Both the position numbers and the translations under genes were made by a program. From DASUPK01 sp963833375 (GTDB lineage: Bacteria; Actinomycetota; Thermoleophilia; Solirubrobacterales; 70-9), in NCBI GenBank assembly GCA_963833375.1, contig CAWHXR010000001.1:248001-312000 (forward strand): a stretch of 64,000 nt of DNA. The letters run 5' to 3'. Below are positions 14,927 through 22,966 of the stretch, piece by piece (position 1 is the stretch's first letter; every line of letters starts with the position of its first letter). The notes under the pieces were generated by a model. It made no database searches and was not told where the DNA came from. It saw only the letters and a program-made list of their open reading frames with translations.

Positions 14927-15730
14927 CTAACCGGCCACCACCCAGCCGCCATCCACATGGATCACCTGACCGGTGATGTACCCGGCCCCGTCCGAAGCCA
15001 AGAACAGGACGGTTTCGGCGATCTCCTCCGGCTTGCCGAAACGCTTCAGCGGGTTCATGGCGATTGCCTCCTCGATGTGCTCGGGCGAGACTCCCCACTC
15101 GGTCTCCCATTCGCCTGAGATCGGGCCGGGGGCAAGCGCGTTCACGCGGATCTCCGGGGCCAGGTCCCGGGCCAGGGTGGTGGTGAAGCCGCGGATTGCG
15201 CCCTTCGCGGTGGAGTAGGTGACGGGAACGAAGTTGATCGCGTTGTCGGGGTTTATCCCGTTCCCGTAGGTGCTCGAGAAGTTGACGATGGCACCGCCGC
15301 CACCTTCGAGCATCATCGGCCTCACCGCGTGAGACATCCGCATCGCTCCGATCACATCGACCTGAAGGAGGGCGCTCGCTGCGGCTGTGTCCAGTTCGCT
15401 GAATCTCACCGTGTCCGCCTCATCGAGGCGGCCAGCGGCGTTGACGAGGACGTCCAACCGACCGTAGCGCTCCGCGATGTCGGCGACAAACGCGTCTACC
15501 GAGTCCTGATCCGTGACGTCGAGGTGGCCGGAGTGAGCCTGCCCGCCCCGGCCCTCCAGTTCCGCCACGACTTCCGCGGCCTGGGAGCGAGAGGAGCGAT
15601 AGCCGATCGCAACCGAGGCGCCCTCCAAACCGAAGCCTCTGGCAACAGCTCCACCAAGCGTCCCTCCGCCCCCGGTAACCACCGCCACCCTTCCCTCGAA
15701 GCGCCGCCCATCATTCCATTGAGCACCCAT
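14927..15730 (-). CDS. Short-chain dehydrogenase/reductase (FabG-like)
   Basis: 267 residues. Classical SDR: VAVVTGGGGTLGGAVARGF (TGxxxGxG), DVTDQDSVDAF, NAAG at about 96, catalytic Ser in IVNFSSTYGN, Tyr-x3-Lys in YSTAKGAIRG, then RVNALAPGPI and the C-terminal GYITGQVIHVDGGW. It would catalyse NAD(P)-dependent reduction or oxidation of a carbonyl/alcohol, substrate unknown. ATG preceded by GGGAGAAGG. It stands alone on the minus strand. Confidence 0.88.
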   Translation of the reverse strand: MGAQWNDGRRFEGRVAVVTGGGGTLGGAVARGFGLEGASVAIGYRSSRSQAAEVVAELEGRGGQAHSGHLDVTDQDSVDAFVADIAERYGRLDVLVNAAGRLDEADTVRFSELDTAAASALLQVDVIGAMRMSHAVRPMMLEGGGGAIVNFSSTYGNGINPDNAINFVPVTYSTAKGAIRGFTTTLARDLAPEIRVNALAPGPISGEWETEWGVSPEHIEEAIAMNPLKRFGKPEEIAETVLFLASDGAGYITGQVIHVDGGWVVAG

Positions 15731-15978
15731 GCCTTCTCCCTCGGTCGGTGGCCTATGTGGAGCAGGCGATTAGATCAGAGGCCGGCTGAGCCCGACGCGC
15801 AGGCGGATTGAACATGCTCGGTGATCGTGGTCAAGACGACCTGGGGCGCTTCAGGGCTCAAAGACCGGCTACCGCAGGGGAAGAATCTCCCCCGCTGCCG
15901 CCCCTCACCCGCATTAGCTTGGGCAGGGCCATGCCTATGCCAGAGTTGACGGCGGGGGGCCGGGGCGAGGACCGAGAC

Positions 15979-16605
15979 ATGACGAGATTGGGCCCGCCCA
16001 ATCGTGCGTACGCGCTGGTCAAGCGCGGGATCGACATCGTGGTCTCGGCGACCGCCCTCGTCTTCCTTGCGCCGCTTCTGGCGCTCGTGGCTCTTGCCGT
16101 CAAGCTCGAGTGCAGGGACGCGCCGATCCTGTTTCGACAGACCCGCTGTGGCAGGTTGGGGGGCCGATTTCACATGCTCAAGTTCCGCACGATGACGCCG
16201 AACGCGCACGAGCTCCGGGAATCCTTGCGCGAGCGCAGCACGGTTGCCTGGCCGGACTTCAGGCTGGAGAACGACCCGCGGGTCACCCGGCTTGGCCGCT
16301 ACCTGCGCAAGACGAGCATCGACGAGCTTCCTCAGCTGTGGTCGGTCCTCCGCGGCGACATGAGCCTGGTCGGGCCGCGTCCGACGAGCTTCGATTCGGA
16401 CACCTATCACCTCTGGCAGACCGAGCGCCTCGATTTCGCCCCTGGGCTGACCGGTCCTTGGCAGGTCCTGGGCAGGGACTCGATGGACTTCACCGAACGC
16501 TGCCGGCTCGAGATCAGCTTCTTTCGCAGGCCGTCGCTCTGGCGGGAGCTCATGATCCTGATCCGGACGGTCCCCGTCGTGATCCGCCGCACGGGGGTCG
16601 CATGA
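15979..16605 (+). CDS. Undecaprenyl-phosphate sugar-1-phosphate transferase (bacterial sugar transferase)
   Basis: 208 residues from the ATG at 15979 (GAGGA 8 nt upstream); ATGs at 15931/15937 would add a non-conserved tail. It has one re-entrant or TM helix (IDIVVSATALVFLAPLLALV), ILFRQTRCG, FHMLKFRTM, then TSIDELPQLWSVLRGDMSLV with the catalytic Asp-Glu, GPRP and FAPGLTGPWQV. These enzymes load the first sugar phosphate on the lipid carrier. As the first gene of the 15.8-35.7 kb locus it would initiate the polysaccharide repeat unit. Confidence 0.9.
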   Translation: MTRLGPPNRAYALVKRGIDIVVSATALVFLAPLLALVALAVKLECRDAPILFRQTRCGRLGGRFHMLKFRTMTPNAHELRESLRERSTVAWPDFRLENDPRVTRLGRYLRKTSIDELPQLWSVLRGDMSLVGPRPTSFDSDTYHLWQTERLDFAPGLTGPWQVLGRDSMDFTERCRLEISFFRRPSLWRELMILIRTVPVVIRRTGVA

Positions 16606-16646
16606 TGAGCCGACTGCGGCCCTGACCTAACGGCTGAGGCGAATGC

Positions 16647-17996
16647 ATGAACCGGACTGGTGACCCCGGCGAGGGCAAGGCCGAGGCCGTAGCCGCTGAG
16701 GGCCTCACGGGCACGGTGGTGAGGGGGACCGCACTCGCGGGGGTCGGCTACGCCCTGAGCCAGATTCTGACGCTTGCGTCCTATCTCGTGCTGGCCCGGC
16801 TCGTGACCCCGACCGAGTTCGGGCTGTTCACTGCCGGCATGGTCTTGGTCGGCCTCGCCCAGCTCTATACGGAGTCGGGCATGCTGTCCGCCCTGGTCTA
16901 CCGGCGCGACCGGCTCGACGAGGCCGCCGCCACCGCCGTGGTCGCGACGGTCCTTGGCGGCTTGCTCGTCGCGCTCGTCTTGCTCGCACTAGCCCCGGTG
17001 ATCGGCTCGTTCTTCCACAGCGGGACGGTCACCGGCGTAGCCGCGGCGGCGTCCGGACTGGCCCTCTTGCGAGCGGTTTCCACCGTCCCGGAAGCGTTAT
17101 TGCAGCGCCGCTTCTCGTTCCTTCGCCGGATGGTCGTCGAGCCCGGGTCGGTGCTCGCCTTCGGCATAACGGGCGTTGTGCTGACAGCGGACGGGCTCGG
17201 AGTCTGGGGGCTCGTCCTCGCCCAGTACGCCTCGTTTCTGGTCAGCGCCCTTCTCTCGTGGGGCCTGGTGCGTTGGCGACCGCGGCTGCGACTGGCGTCT
17301 TATGCGATGTGGCGAGAGCTGATCTCCTACGGGCGGCACACGATCGCAGCCACGACGGTGATCCGAGTGAGTGAGGAGATCCCGGTCTTCCTGCTCGGAC
17401 GGTTCACCGGCGCTGCGGCTTTGGGCCAGCTCCGATACGGGCGCCGGATCGCGTCCCTGCCGTTGGCGATGCTCATGGCCGCGGCGTCCTACGTGCTGTT
17501 CCCGGCTTTTTCAAGGATCGCGACCGAGCGAGCGCGATTCCACGCGAGCGTGCTGCGCGCATTACGCTGGATGGCGATCCTGGCCATCCCGGGCGGGCTG
17601 ATCATGATCCCGCTTGGCGAGCCCCTGACGACGCTGGCGTTCGGCCCGGTCTGGACAGACGCAGGGAAGGCGGCAATGGCACTCGGCGTCTACACGGCCG
17701 CTCGCGGCCTCTCCTCTCTGCTCGTTGAGGCGTTGAAGGCCGATGGTCGGCCCGACGTGGTCACTCGGATGAACGTCGTCGAGATAGTCGTCGGGAGCGT
17801 CGCGATGCTGGCGCTATTGCCGCTCGGCCTCGTCGGCGTCTGCGTCGGAATCTCGATCGGTGCCGTCGTCCGAGCGGCGTACGCGTTTCGCCGCGCGCAC
17901 GCTCGTTGTGGGACTGCCGCTCAGGAACATGCTGGAGGCGATACGCGCGCCGTTGCTCGCCGCGCTCGTGATGGTGGCGATCCTCTTCCCGCTTGA
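16647..17996 (+). CDS. Oligosaccharide flippase (Wzx-like, MOP superfamily), frameshifted near the C-terminus
   Basis: 449 residues as read, about 12 TM helices. Family features: VVRGTALAGVGYALSQILTL, YLVLARLVTPTEFGLFTAGM, PEALLQRRFSFLRRMVVEPG. It would flip lipid-linked oligosaccharide across the membrane. From about 17900 the frame becomes soluble, Arg-rich sequence, while the plus-one frame continues with two more hydrophobic helices (next entry). A one-base loss at roughly 17893-17912 thus splits the gene. It follows the sugar transferase after 41 bp. Confidence 0.85.
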   Translation: MNRTGDPGEGKAEAVAAEGLTGTVVRGTALAGVGYALSQILTLASYLVLARLVTPTEFGLFTAGMVLVGLAQLYTESGMLSALVYRRDRLDEAAATAVVATVLGGLLVALVLLALAPVIGSFFHSGTVTGVAAAASGLALLRAVSTVPEALLQRRFSFLRRMVVEPGSVLAFGITGVVLTADGLGVWGLVLAQYASFLVSALLSWGLVRWRPRLRLASYAMWRELISYGRHTIAATTVIRVSEEIPVFLLGRFTGAAALGQLRYGRRIASLPLAMLMAAASYVLFPAFSRIATERARFHASVLRALRWMAILAIPGGLIMIPLGEPLTTLAFGPVWTDAGKAAMALGVYTAARGLSSLLVEALKADGRPDVVTRMNVVEIVVGSVAMLALLPLGLVGVCVGISIGAVVRAAYAFRRAHARCGTAAQEHAGGDTRAVARRARDGGDPLPA

Positions 17997-18348
17997 AGCC
18001 TTCGTACTCCACGCCGGAGATCGCGCCACGGCCCCTGGCTTCCTCCTGCTTGCGCTCGAGGCAGTATTCGGCCTCGCGATCTACGCGGGTCTACTGCACG
18101 TGCTCATGCCAGGTGCACTCGCGGAGTTTCGCGGTCTCCTCACGAGGATGTGGACGCGGTCCAGACCGGGCGACGACCTCAGTGAGCAGCAGCGGCAGGC
18201 GACGATCAAGAAGCGGGTGCTCGCGCGGAATCTCTTCGACCAGATGAGCGAGGTCGAACAGGATGACGCGCTCGGCCCAGATCTCGCGCAGGCTGTCCGC
18301 AGCGGGGAGGTCGAGCTAGGTGATCTCGTGACGCGGGGCCAGGCCTGA
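17860..18348 (+). CDS. C-terminal part of the flippase in the next frame
   Basis: From about residue 15 (TLVVGLPLRNMLEAIRAPLL) this frame reads as the missing last TM helices of the Wzx-like protein (AALVMVAILFPLEAFVLHA, GFLLLALEAVFGLAIYAGLL) plus a charged cytoplasmic tail with QRQATIKKRVLARNLF. The first residues are shadow sequence of the upstream frame. Together the two pieces give a protein of about 567 residues. Either a real mutation, a sequencing error or a site of programmed frameshifting. Confidence 0.6.
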   Translation: MPSSERRTRFAARTLVVGLPLRNMLEAIRAPLLAALVMVAILFPLEAFVLHAGDRATAPGFLLLALEAVFGLAIYAGLLHVLMPGALAEFRGLLTRMWTRSRPGDDLSEQQRQATIKKRVLARNLFDQMSEVEQDDALGPDLAQAVRSGEVELGDLVTRGQA

Positions 18349-18376
18349 GGCGCGCCGCACCACAGAAGGGCCAGAG

Positions 18377-19567
18377 TTGATTAGCGGACATCGTCCGGCG
18401 ACCGCGCCTGCGGAGCGGTGCCTCAAGGTCGTGGCGCTCGTGCGGGAGATTGGTCACGCGGGTGGCGGGGGGGCCGAAAGGGTGGCTCGCGACCAGCTCG
18501 TCGAGCTCAATCCGAAGCGGTTCGAGCGAGTGCTGTTCGTCAGCCGTCCCCCCGAGCCGGGTGACCGGGCCGGCGAGGCGATCGTGGCGGATCTGCGGCG
18601 ACGGGGCGTAACCGTCCGCTTTCTCAAGCGGCGCTTCAAGTACGATCCGCTCGCCTGGTGGCCGTTGTTCCAAGCGCTGCGGCGCGAACGGATCGACGTG
18701 CTTCACACGCACGCCTTCGGCCAGAATGCATGGGGATCGGTGATCGGCCGACTGACTCGCGTGCCGGTCGTGATCGCCCACGAGCACAACTGGGCCTTCA
18801 CCGGGCGCGCACTGCGCCCGGTGATCGACCGTGAGCTCATAGCGCGCTGTGCCAGCACGATGATCGTGGTGTCGCGGGAGGCTCGCCGCAGGATGATCGA
18901 GGTCGAGCGCATCGCCCCCCATCGCCTGGCGCTGCTCCCGAATGGGATCCGTGCTTTGCCGCCCGGTGACGGACGGGCCGTGCGCGCGGAGCTTGGAATC
19001 GATGAGGACGATCCCGTGATAGGCACCGTTTGCGTCATCCGCTCGGAGAAAGCCATCGACGTGCTGGTGCGGGCCGCAGCGCTGGTGACCAGGGACTTTC
19101 CTCGTCTTCGGGTGCTGATCGTCGGGGAGGGCCCTGACCGCGCGCGCGTGGAGGCGGTCGTGGATCAACTCGGGCTCGAGGAATGCGTGCTTCTCACGGG
19201 CGCCCGAGCCGACGTGCCCGACGTCCTGGCCGCCATCGACGTCGCGCTGCTGCCCTCGGACTACGAGGGCATTCCGCTCTCCATCCTGGAGTTCATGGAC
19301 GCCGGCAAGCCGATCGTCGCCACGCGCGTGGGCGGGATCCCAGAGGTCATCGAGGATGGGGTCCACGGCGTGCTCGTGCCACCCCGCGATGAGGCGGCTC
19401 TCGCCTCTGCTGTCAGGGGTGTGCTTCGGGATATGGATGGTGGAAGGGAGATGGGCGCTCGAGCGCGGGACCGTTGCCGCCGCGAGTTCAGCCTCGATCG
19501 CACCGTCGAGCGCCTCGAGCAGCTCTATGAGCAGCTCCATTCGCGGCACCGCGGCAACCGGGCGTAG
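18377..19567 (+). CDS. Glycosyltransferase family 4
   Basis: 396 residues from a TTG with AGAAGGG upstream. GT-B fold: N-terminal GHAGGGGAERVARDQL (acceptor loop), DVLHTHAFGQNAWGSVIGR, IAHEHNWAF; C-terminal IGTVCVIRSEKAIDVLVRA, LRVLIVGEGPDRARVE, LTGARADVPDVLAAIDVALL and the nucleotide-sugar motif PSDYEGIPLSILEFMDAGKP (EGxPxxxxE). Retaining transfer of a sugar from NDP-sugar to the growing lipid-linked glycan is expected. 28 bp downstream of the flippase tail, same operon. Confidence 0.9.
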   Translation: MISGHRPATAPAERCLKVVALVREIGHAGGGGAERVARDQLVELNPKRFERVLFVSRPPEPGDRAGEAIVADLRRRGVTVRFLKRRFKYDPLAWWPLFQALRRERIDVLHTHAFGQNAWGSVIGRLTRVPVVIAHEHNWAFTGRALRPVIDRELIARCASTMIVVSREARRRMIEVERIAPHRLALLPNGIRALPPGDGRAVRAELGIDEDDPVIGTVCVIRSEKAIDVLVRAAALVTRDFPRLRVLIVGEGPDRARVEAVVDQLGLEECVLLTGARADVPDVLAAIDVALLPSDYEGIPLSILEFMDAGKPIVATRVGGIPEVIEDGVHGVLVPPRDEAALASAVRGVLRDMDGGREMGARARDRCRREFSLDRTVERLEQLYEQLHSRHRGNRA

Positions 19568-19672
19568 CGCTCCCCGGCAAGCGTCTCGATTGCGATGACG
19601 AACTCGAACTGAGCTGAGAGCTCTCAGCGCGGAGCGGCTCCCGGCGCGCGGGCCGGCGGGCGATCCTGCACG

Positions 19673-19678
19673 TATGAT
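19673..19678 (+). promoter_or_regulatory. -10 box of a leaderless transcript
   Basis: TATGAT followed by 6 nt and the ATG at 19685. No convincing -35 box. Confidence 0.5.
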
Positions 19679-19684
19679 CGCTCA

Positions 19685-20002
19685 ATGTCAGCGACTTCGC
19701 GAAGGATCCCGCCGAACGCGCTGATTACGGCGGATGCGGAGACTCGGGCGGTCCTCGCCACGTGCCGGGCGCTGGCCTCGAGCGGACTGCGGGTGACGGC
19801 GAGCGGGCGCGACTCGGAGGTCCCTTCCGTCTCGCACTTCAACCCGCGGGTGTACGGCTCACCGGCACCCGCCACCCCCGCGGGCGCCAACCACTCGAGC
19901 GATTCCGGTCCAGCAATCGCCCATTTCCTGCTCGAGTCCTGCGATCAATTCGGTTGGGTCGCTTGCGCCGAGCCGGCTGGCTCGAGCTTTCGCTACAGGT
20001 GA
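19685..20002 (+). CDS. Short fragment resembling the N-terminus of an ATP-grasp protein
   Basis: 105 residues. The first 60 (LITADAETRAVLATCRALAS, LRVTASGRDSEVPS, FNPRVYGSPAP) resemble the N-terminal part of ATP-grasp enzymes such as the one at 32819-34048 (LLTDAQDRSSLAGCRSLVRA). The rest does not continue the family. Its TGA overlaps the GTG of the next gene. It is therefore either a decayed ATP-grasp gene or a small protein of its own; a real -10 box precedes it. Confidence 0.45.
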   Translation: MSATSRRIPPNALITADAETRAVLATCRALASSGLRVTASGRDSEVPSVSHFNPRVYGSPAPATPAGANHSSDSGPAIAHFLLESCDQFGWVACAEPAGSSFRYR

Positions 20003-20919
20003 CGCTGCGCATCGGAGTCGTGCTGGATGGGGTGCGCGCACCCGCCTGGGCCGCATGGGTGCTGAGAGCGATCCATGCGCATGACGACCTGGAGCTCGCG
20101 CTGGCTGTCATCGCTGATCGTACCGGCGACGAGCAGCCTTCGATCCTCTTCGCGGTGTACGAGGCTCTCGACCGCCGGGTGTTCTCCCATCCGCCCGACG
20201 CGCTCGAGCCAGTGGACATCTCGCCCGCGCTCCAGGGCGTGTCGAGCCTGCAGCTCCCGGCGATTCCTGCGCAAGGGGACAAGGACGACCAAAGACACGA
20301 GGACCCGGACTCAGATGAGCACTCTCTGGACGTCCTCGTCTGCCTCGGGACAGCGCTGGCTCCCGGAGAGATTCCGCTCGTCCCCCGGCAAGGTGTGTGG
20401 TCCCTCCACCTCGGGGACCCGCTCCGGTACCGGGGGGAGCCCGCGCTGTTCTGGGAGCTGTTCTTCGCAGAATCCGCGTCCACTAGCGTGCTCGAGGCCG
20501 TTGCCGGAAGTCCCAAGGAACGCAGGGTGCTTTACCAGCTCGTGGACGGCAACCGACCCCGTTTCGCTGCAGCGCACCCGCAATCCCGTCTACTGGAAGA
20601 GCGCTCGCTTCGCGCTTCGGCGCCTCGAGGATCTCGCGGCCGGGCGGTGGAGTCCGGAACTGGAGCCGGCGGAGCACCGGCCGAGTCTGCGGCGGCCGCC
20701 GCCTTCGAATGCCGACGCCGTCCGGCACGTGGCCAGGATCGCCGGGCGGGTAGCCCGGCGCCGGCTGCGCCGCACCGCGTTTCGCCGCCAGTGGTTCCTT
20801 GGCCTTCGGCAGCGACAGGGGGACATCCTCCCCCACGAGGATCCCAGGCCCTGGCACGTTGTGTCGCCTCCCGGGGACAGGTACTGGGCGGATCCGTTCG
20901 TGTTCGAGAGCGACGGTGA
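19999..20919 (+). CDS. N-terminal half of a split formyltransferase-like/glycosyltransferase-like protein
   Basis: GTG start overlapping the previous stop (GTGA). Residues 1-180 read as the N-terminal domain of proteins annotated as formyl transferase-like with a glucosamine inositolphosphorylceramide transferase-type domain: LRIGVVLDGVRAPAWAAWVL, LFAVYEALDRRVF, LDVLVCLGTALAPGE, GVWSLHLGDPLRYRGEPALF, ERRVLYQLVDG. After about 20540 the frame becomes Arg/Ala-rich shadow sequence, and the family resumes in the next frame. A one-base indel near 20530-20545 is inferred. Confidence 0.6.
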   Translation: MTLRIGVVLDGVRAPAWAAWVLRAIHAHDDLELALAVIADRTGDEQPSILFAVYEALDRRVFSHPPDALEPVDISPALQGVSSLQLPAIPAQGDKDDQRHEDPDSDEHSLDVLVCLGTALAPGEIPLVPRQGVWSLHLGDPLRYRGEPALFWELFFAESASTSVLEAVAGSPKERRVLYQLVDGNRPRFAAAHPQSRLLEERSLRASAPRGSRGRAVESGTGAGGAPAESAAAAAFECRRRPARGQDRRAGSPAPAAPHRVSPPVVPWPSAATGGHPPPRGSQALARCVASRGQVLGGSVRVRERR

Positions 20920-21610
20920 CACGCTCATCTTCATCGAGGAGGTCCGCTTTGCCGATCAGAAGGGGGAGCTTGCCGTGGGCCGGCTGGAGCGAGGCGGCGA
21001 GCTGAGCGCCCTCGAGCCGATCCTGTCGGCCGCCCACCACCTGTCGTATCCATACGTCTTACGTGACGGCGGGCAGACGTTCATGATCCCGGAGTCGGGC
21101 GAGGCTCGCCGCGTTGAGCTCTGGGCGGCTACCGACTTCCCGACCGGCTGGACCCGCGTAGCGGTGCTGCTCGAGGGCGTCACGGCCGTCGATGCGAGCG
21201 TCATGAGTCACGGTGGGCTGTACTGGATGTGGGTGAACCAGTCCTTCGACGGTGGTCGCCTCGACGACGAGACCTTCTTGTATTTCAGCGACCGGCTCGA
21301 GTCGGGCTGGACCCCTCATCCCCGCAACCCAGTCGTATCCGACGCCCGACGGGCACGTCCAGCCGGTAGGCCGTTTCTCCACCGAGGGGTCCTGATTCGA
21401 CCTGCCCAGGACTGCACCGGGGGCTACGGCTCCCGGGTTGTATTCAACGCCATCGAAGTATTGACGGCGGACGACTACCGAGAGCGGCCAGTGGGGTCTC
21501 TCGGGCCGGATTGGGCACCTGGGCGCAACCTCGGCGCCCACACCTACAGCTTCGACGGCTCCTGGGAGGCGACGGACTGCCTGGGCCTGGTCTCCAGGCT
21601 GCGCCGGTGA
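20538..21610 (+). CDS. C-terminal half of the split formyltransferase-like/GIPC-transferase-like protein
   Basis: Open frame extends back to 20075, but family sequence starts at about 20540 (WTATDPVSLQRTRNPVYWKS). It continues with HVVSPPGDRYWADPFVFES, IFIEEVRFADQKGELAVG, HHLSYPYVLRDGGQTFMIPE, a five-bladed-propeller-like pattern seen in glucosamine inositolphosphorylceramide transferase N-terminal-type domains of bacterial polysaccharide loci. Likely a sugar or formyl modifying enzyme of the same pathway. Probably non-functional unless the frameshift is a sequencing error or is bypassed. Confidence 0.65.
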
Positions 21611-21721
21611 CGACAAGGGGGCCGACTACGGTGCTCCCGCCCGTCCTTCCCGGTCGGGACGCTGGTCCGGCGAGCCGCAGCGCCCGGCCGTCGAACGCGT
21701 CGGGCGAAGGGCCTCAGGTCC

Positions 21722-22855
21722 TCAGCGGCGTACACCAAGCCGGCCGGCTAGCCACCTCGCACGGGCTCTGGGGCGCGAGGGCAGCCTTCGCCACGCTCGG
21801 CGCAGGCGAGCTCCGGCCGCTGCGCTGATGTGTGCCGGATGCCCTCGTGGTGCCAGGACGACGGTGCGCACGCTACGGGACGAGGTCGCGAAACGGCGCT
21901 TGAACGCCTCCTCTCCCAGCAGCATGTCGTACTCGGAGGCCCCGTCCTCGATCGCCTCTCTGATGGTCTCCGCGAGCAGGAGGAAGCCAGGGCTGTGGTG
22001 TGACCACGCTGGATCGAATCCCGCCTGGTAGTAGGACCACCGTCCGCCGATCAGCCACCCGTATAGGGCTGCGATCGGCACTCCATTGACCTCCATCACA
22101 TAGAGGCGCAGCCATCCCCGCTCGAGCGCGGCCGTCGCGAACTCGAGGTGAAATGCGCGAATCGCGGGATCGGCGAAGGCGGAGCTGTCGGGACGCTCGG
22201 CCCAGCGAGCATCGTGCAGCCTGAACAGGATCCTGAGGTCGGCGGCGACCTCCTCTGAGCGCCGCGTGCGGCGGAGCTGCACATCGTGCTCCTTGCGAAG
22301 CGAGCGCAGCTTTCGGCCAAGCTGGCTGCGGAGCTGGCGACTCCTACCTGCGAGGTACTCGTCCCAACTGAGCCCCCCCAGCTCCACAAAGGGCAAGGCG
22401 GATTCGGCCCGCTCCACGGTCGCCAAAGGGGTGGGGAATGCCTCCGCCAGCGCCTGCCACCATCCCCCGCCCGCGTCGACGTTCTCGAGCAGGAGCGAGC
22501 GGAGGCCGCGGTCCCGCGGCGCCACGGCCGGCGCCGCGGCGATAGCCACTGCCTCCTCGTCCCGCGCGTCGGCGACGGGATGGAAACGGTCACCGACCGG
22601 GCAGAATCGAAGCACCTGGCGACCACTGCTTCTGGAGCTTAAGAGTGGCAGGAGCCCCCGAAGCCTGCCATGGAAAGTGCGTACGACCGCCACGCGGGGC
22701 TCCCAGTCCTGGCCACAGTGGCGCAACCAGGCCAGGAACCATTCCGGCGTCACGAACGCGTTCCCGCGCCGCTCGGCGAGCGGGCGCCATTCGCCCGCGA
22801 GCGCCTTCACCTCGCTGATCTCGGTGACTAGCTGGATCCGGTCGGGGTCGTCCAT
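21722..22855 (-). CDS. GNAT-family acetyltransferase (CelD/BioF2-like)
   Basis: 377 residues. Two GNAT-like halves: N-terminal VTPEWFLAWLRHCGQDWEPR and LRGLLPLLSSR, a charged helix SRQLRSQLGRKLRSLRKEHD, and C-terminal LYVMEVNGVPIAALYGWLIG, GRWSYYQAGFDPAWSHHSPG, EYDMLLGEEAFKRRF. This is the CelD-type domain common in exopolysaccharide clusters, presumed to acylate a glycan or carrier. It is transcribed opposite to its neighbours. A basic C-terminal tail follows the domain. Confidence 0.82.
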   Translation of the reverse strand: MDDPDRIQLVTEISEVKALAGEWRPLAERRGNAFVTPEWFLAWLRHCGQDWEPRVAVVRTFHGRLRGLLPLLSSRSSGRQVLRFCPVGDRFHPVADARDEEAVAIAAAPAVAPRDRGLRSLLLENVDAGGGWWQALAEAFPTPLATVERAESALPFVELGGLSWDEYLAGRSRQLRSQLGRKLRSLRKEHDVQLRRTRRSEEVAADLRILFRLHDARWAERPDSSAFADPAIRAFHLEFATAALERGWLRLYVMEVNGVPIAALYGWLIGGRWSYYQAGFDPAWSHHSPGFLLLAETIREAIEDGASEYDMLLGEEAFKRRFATSSRSVRTVVLAPRGHPAHISAAAGARLRRAWRRLPSRPRARARWLAGRLGVRR

Positions 22856-22954
22856 GGAATGCGCGGCCCGAAGGCATCAAACGGAGTCGCACGGTCCGCC
22901 GAGCTGACCGGTCAGCCTAGTCGAGCACTCTCATCCCGCGGCGCAGCGCGCCGC

Positions 22955-22960
22955 TATAGT
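22955..22960 (+). promoter_or_regulatory. -10 box of a leaderless transcript
   Basis: TATAGT followed by 6 nt (CGCGCC) and the ATG at 22967. Confidence 0.55.
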
Positions 22961-22966
22961 CGCGCC

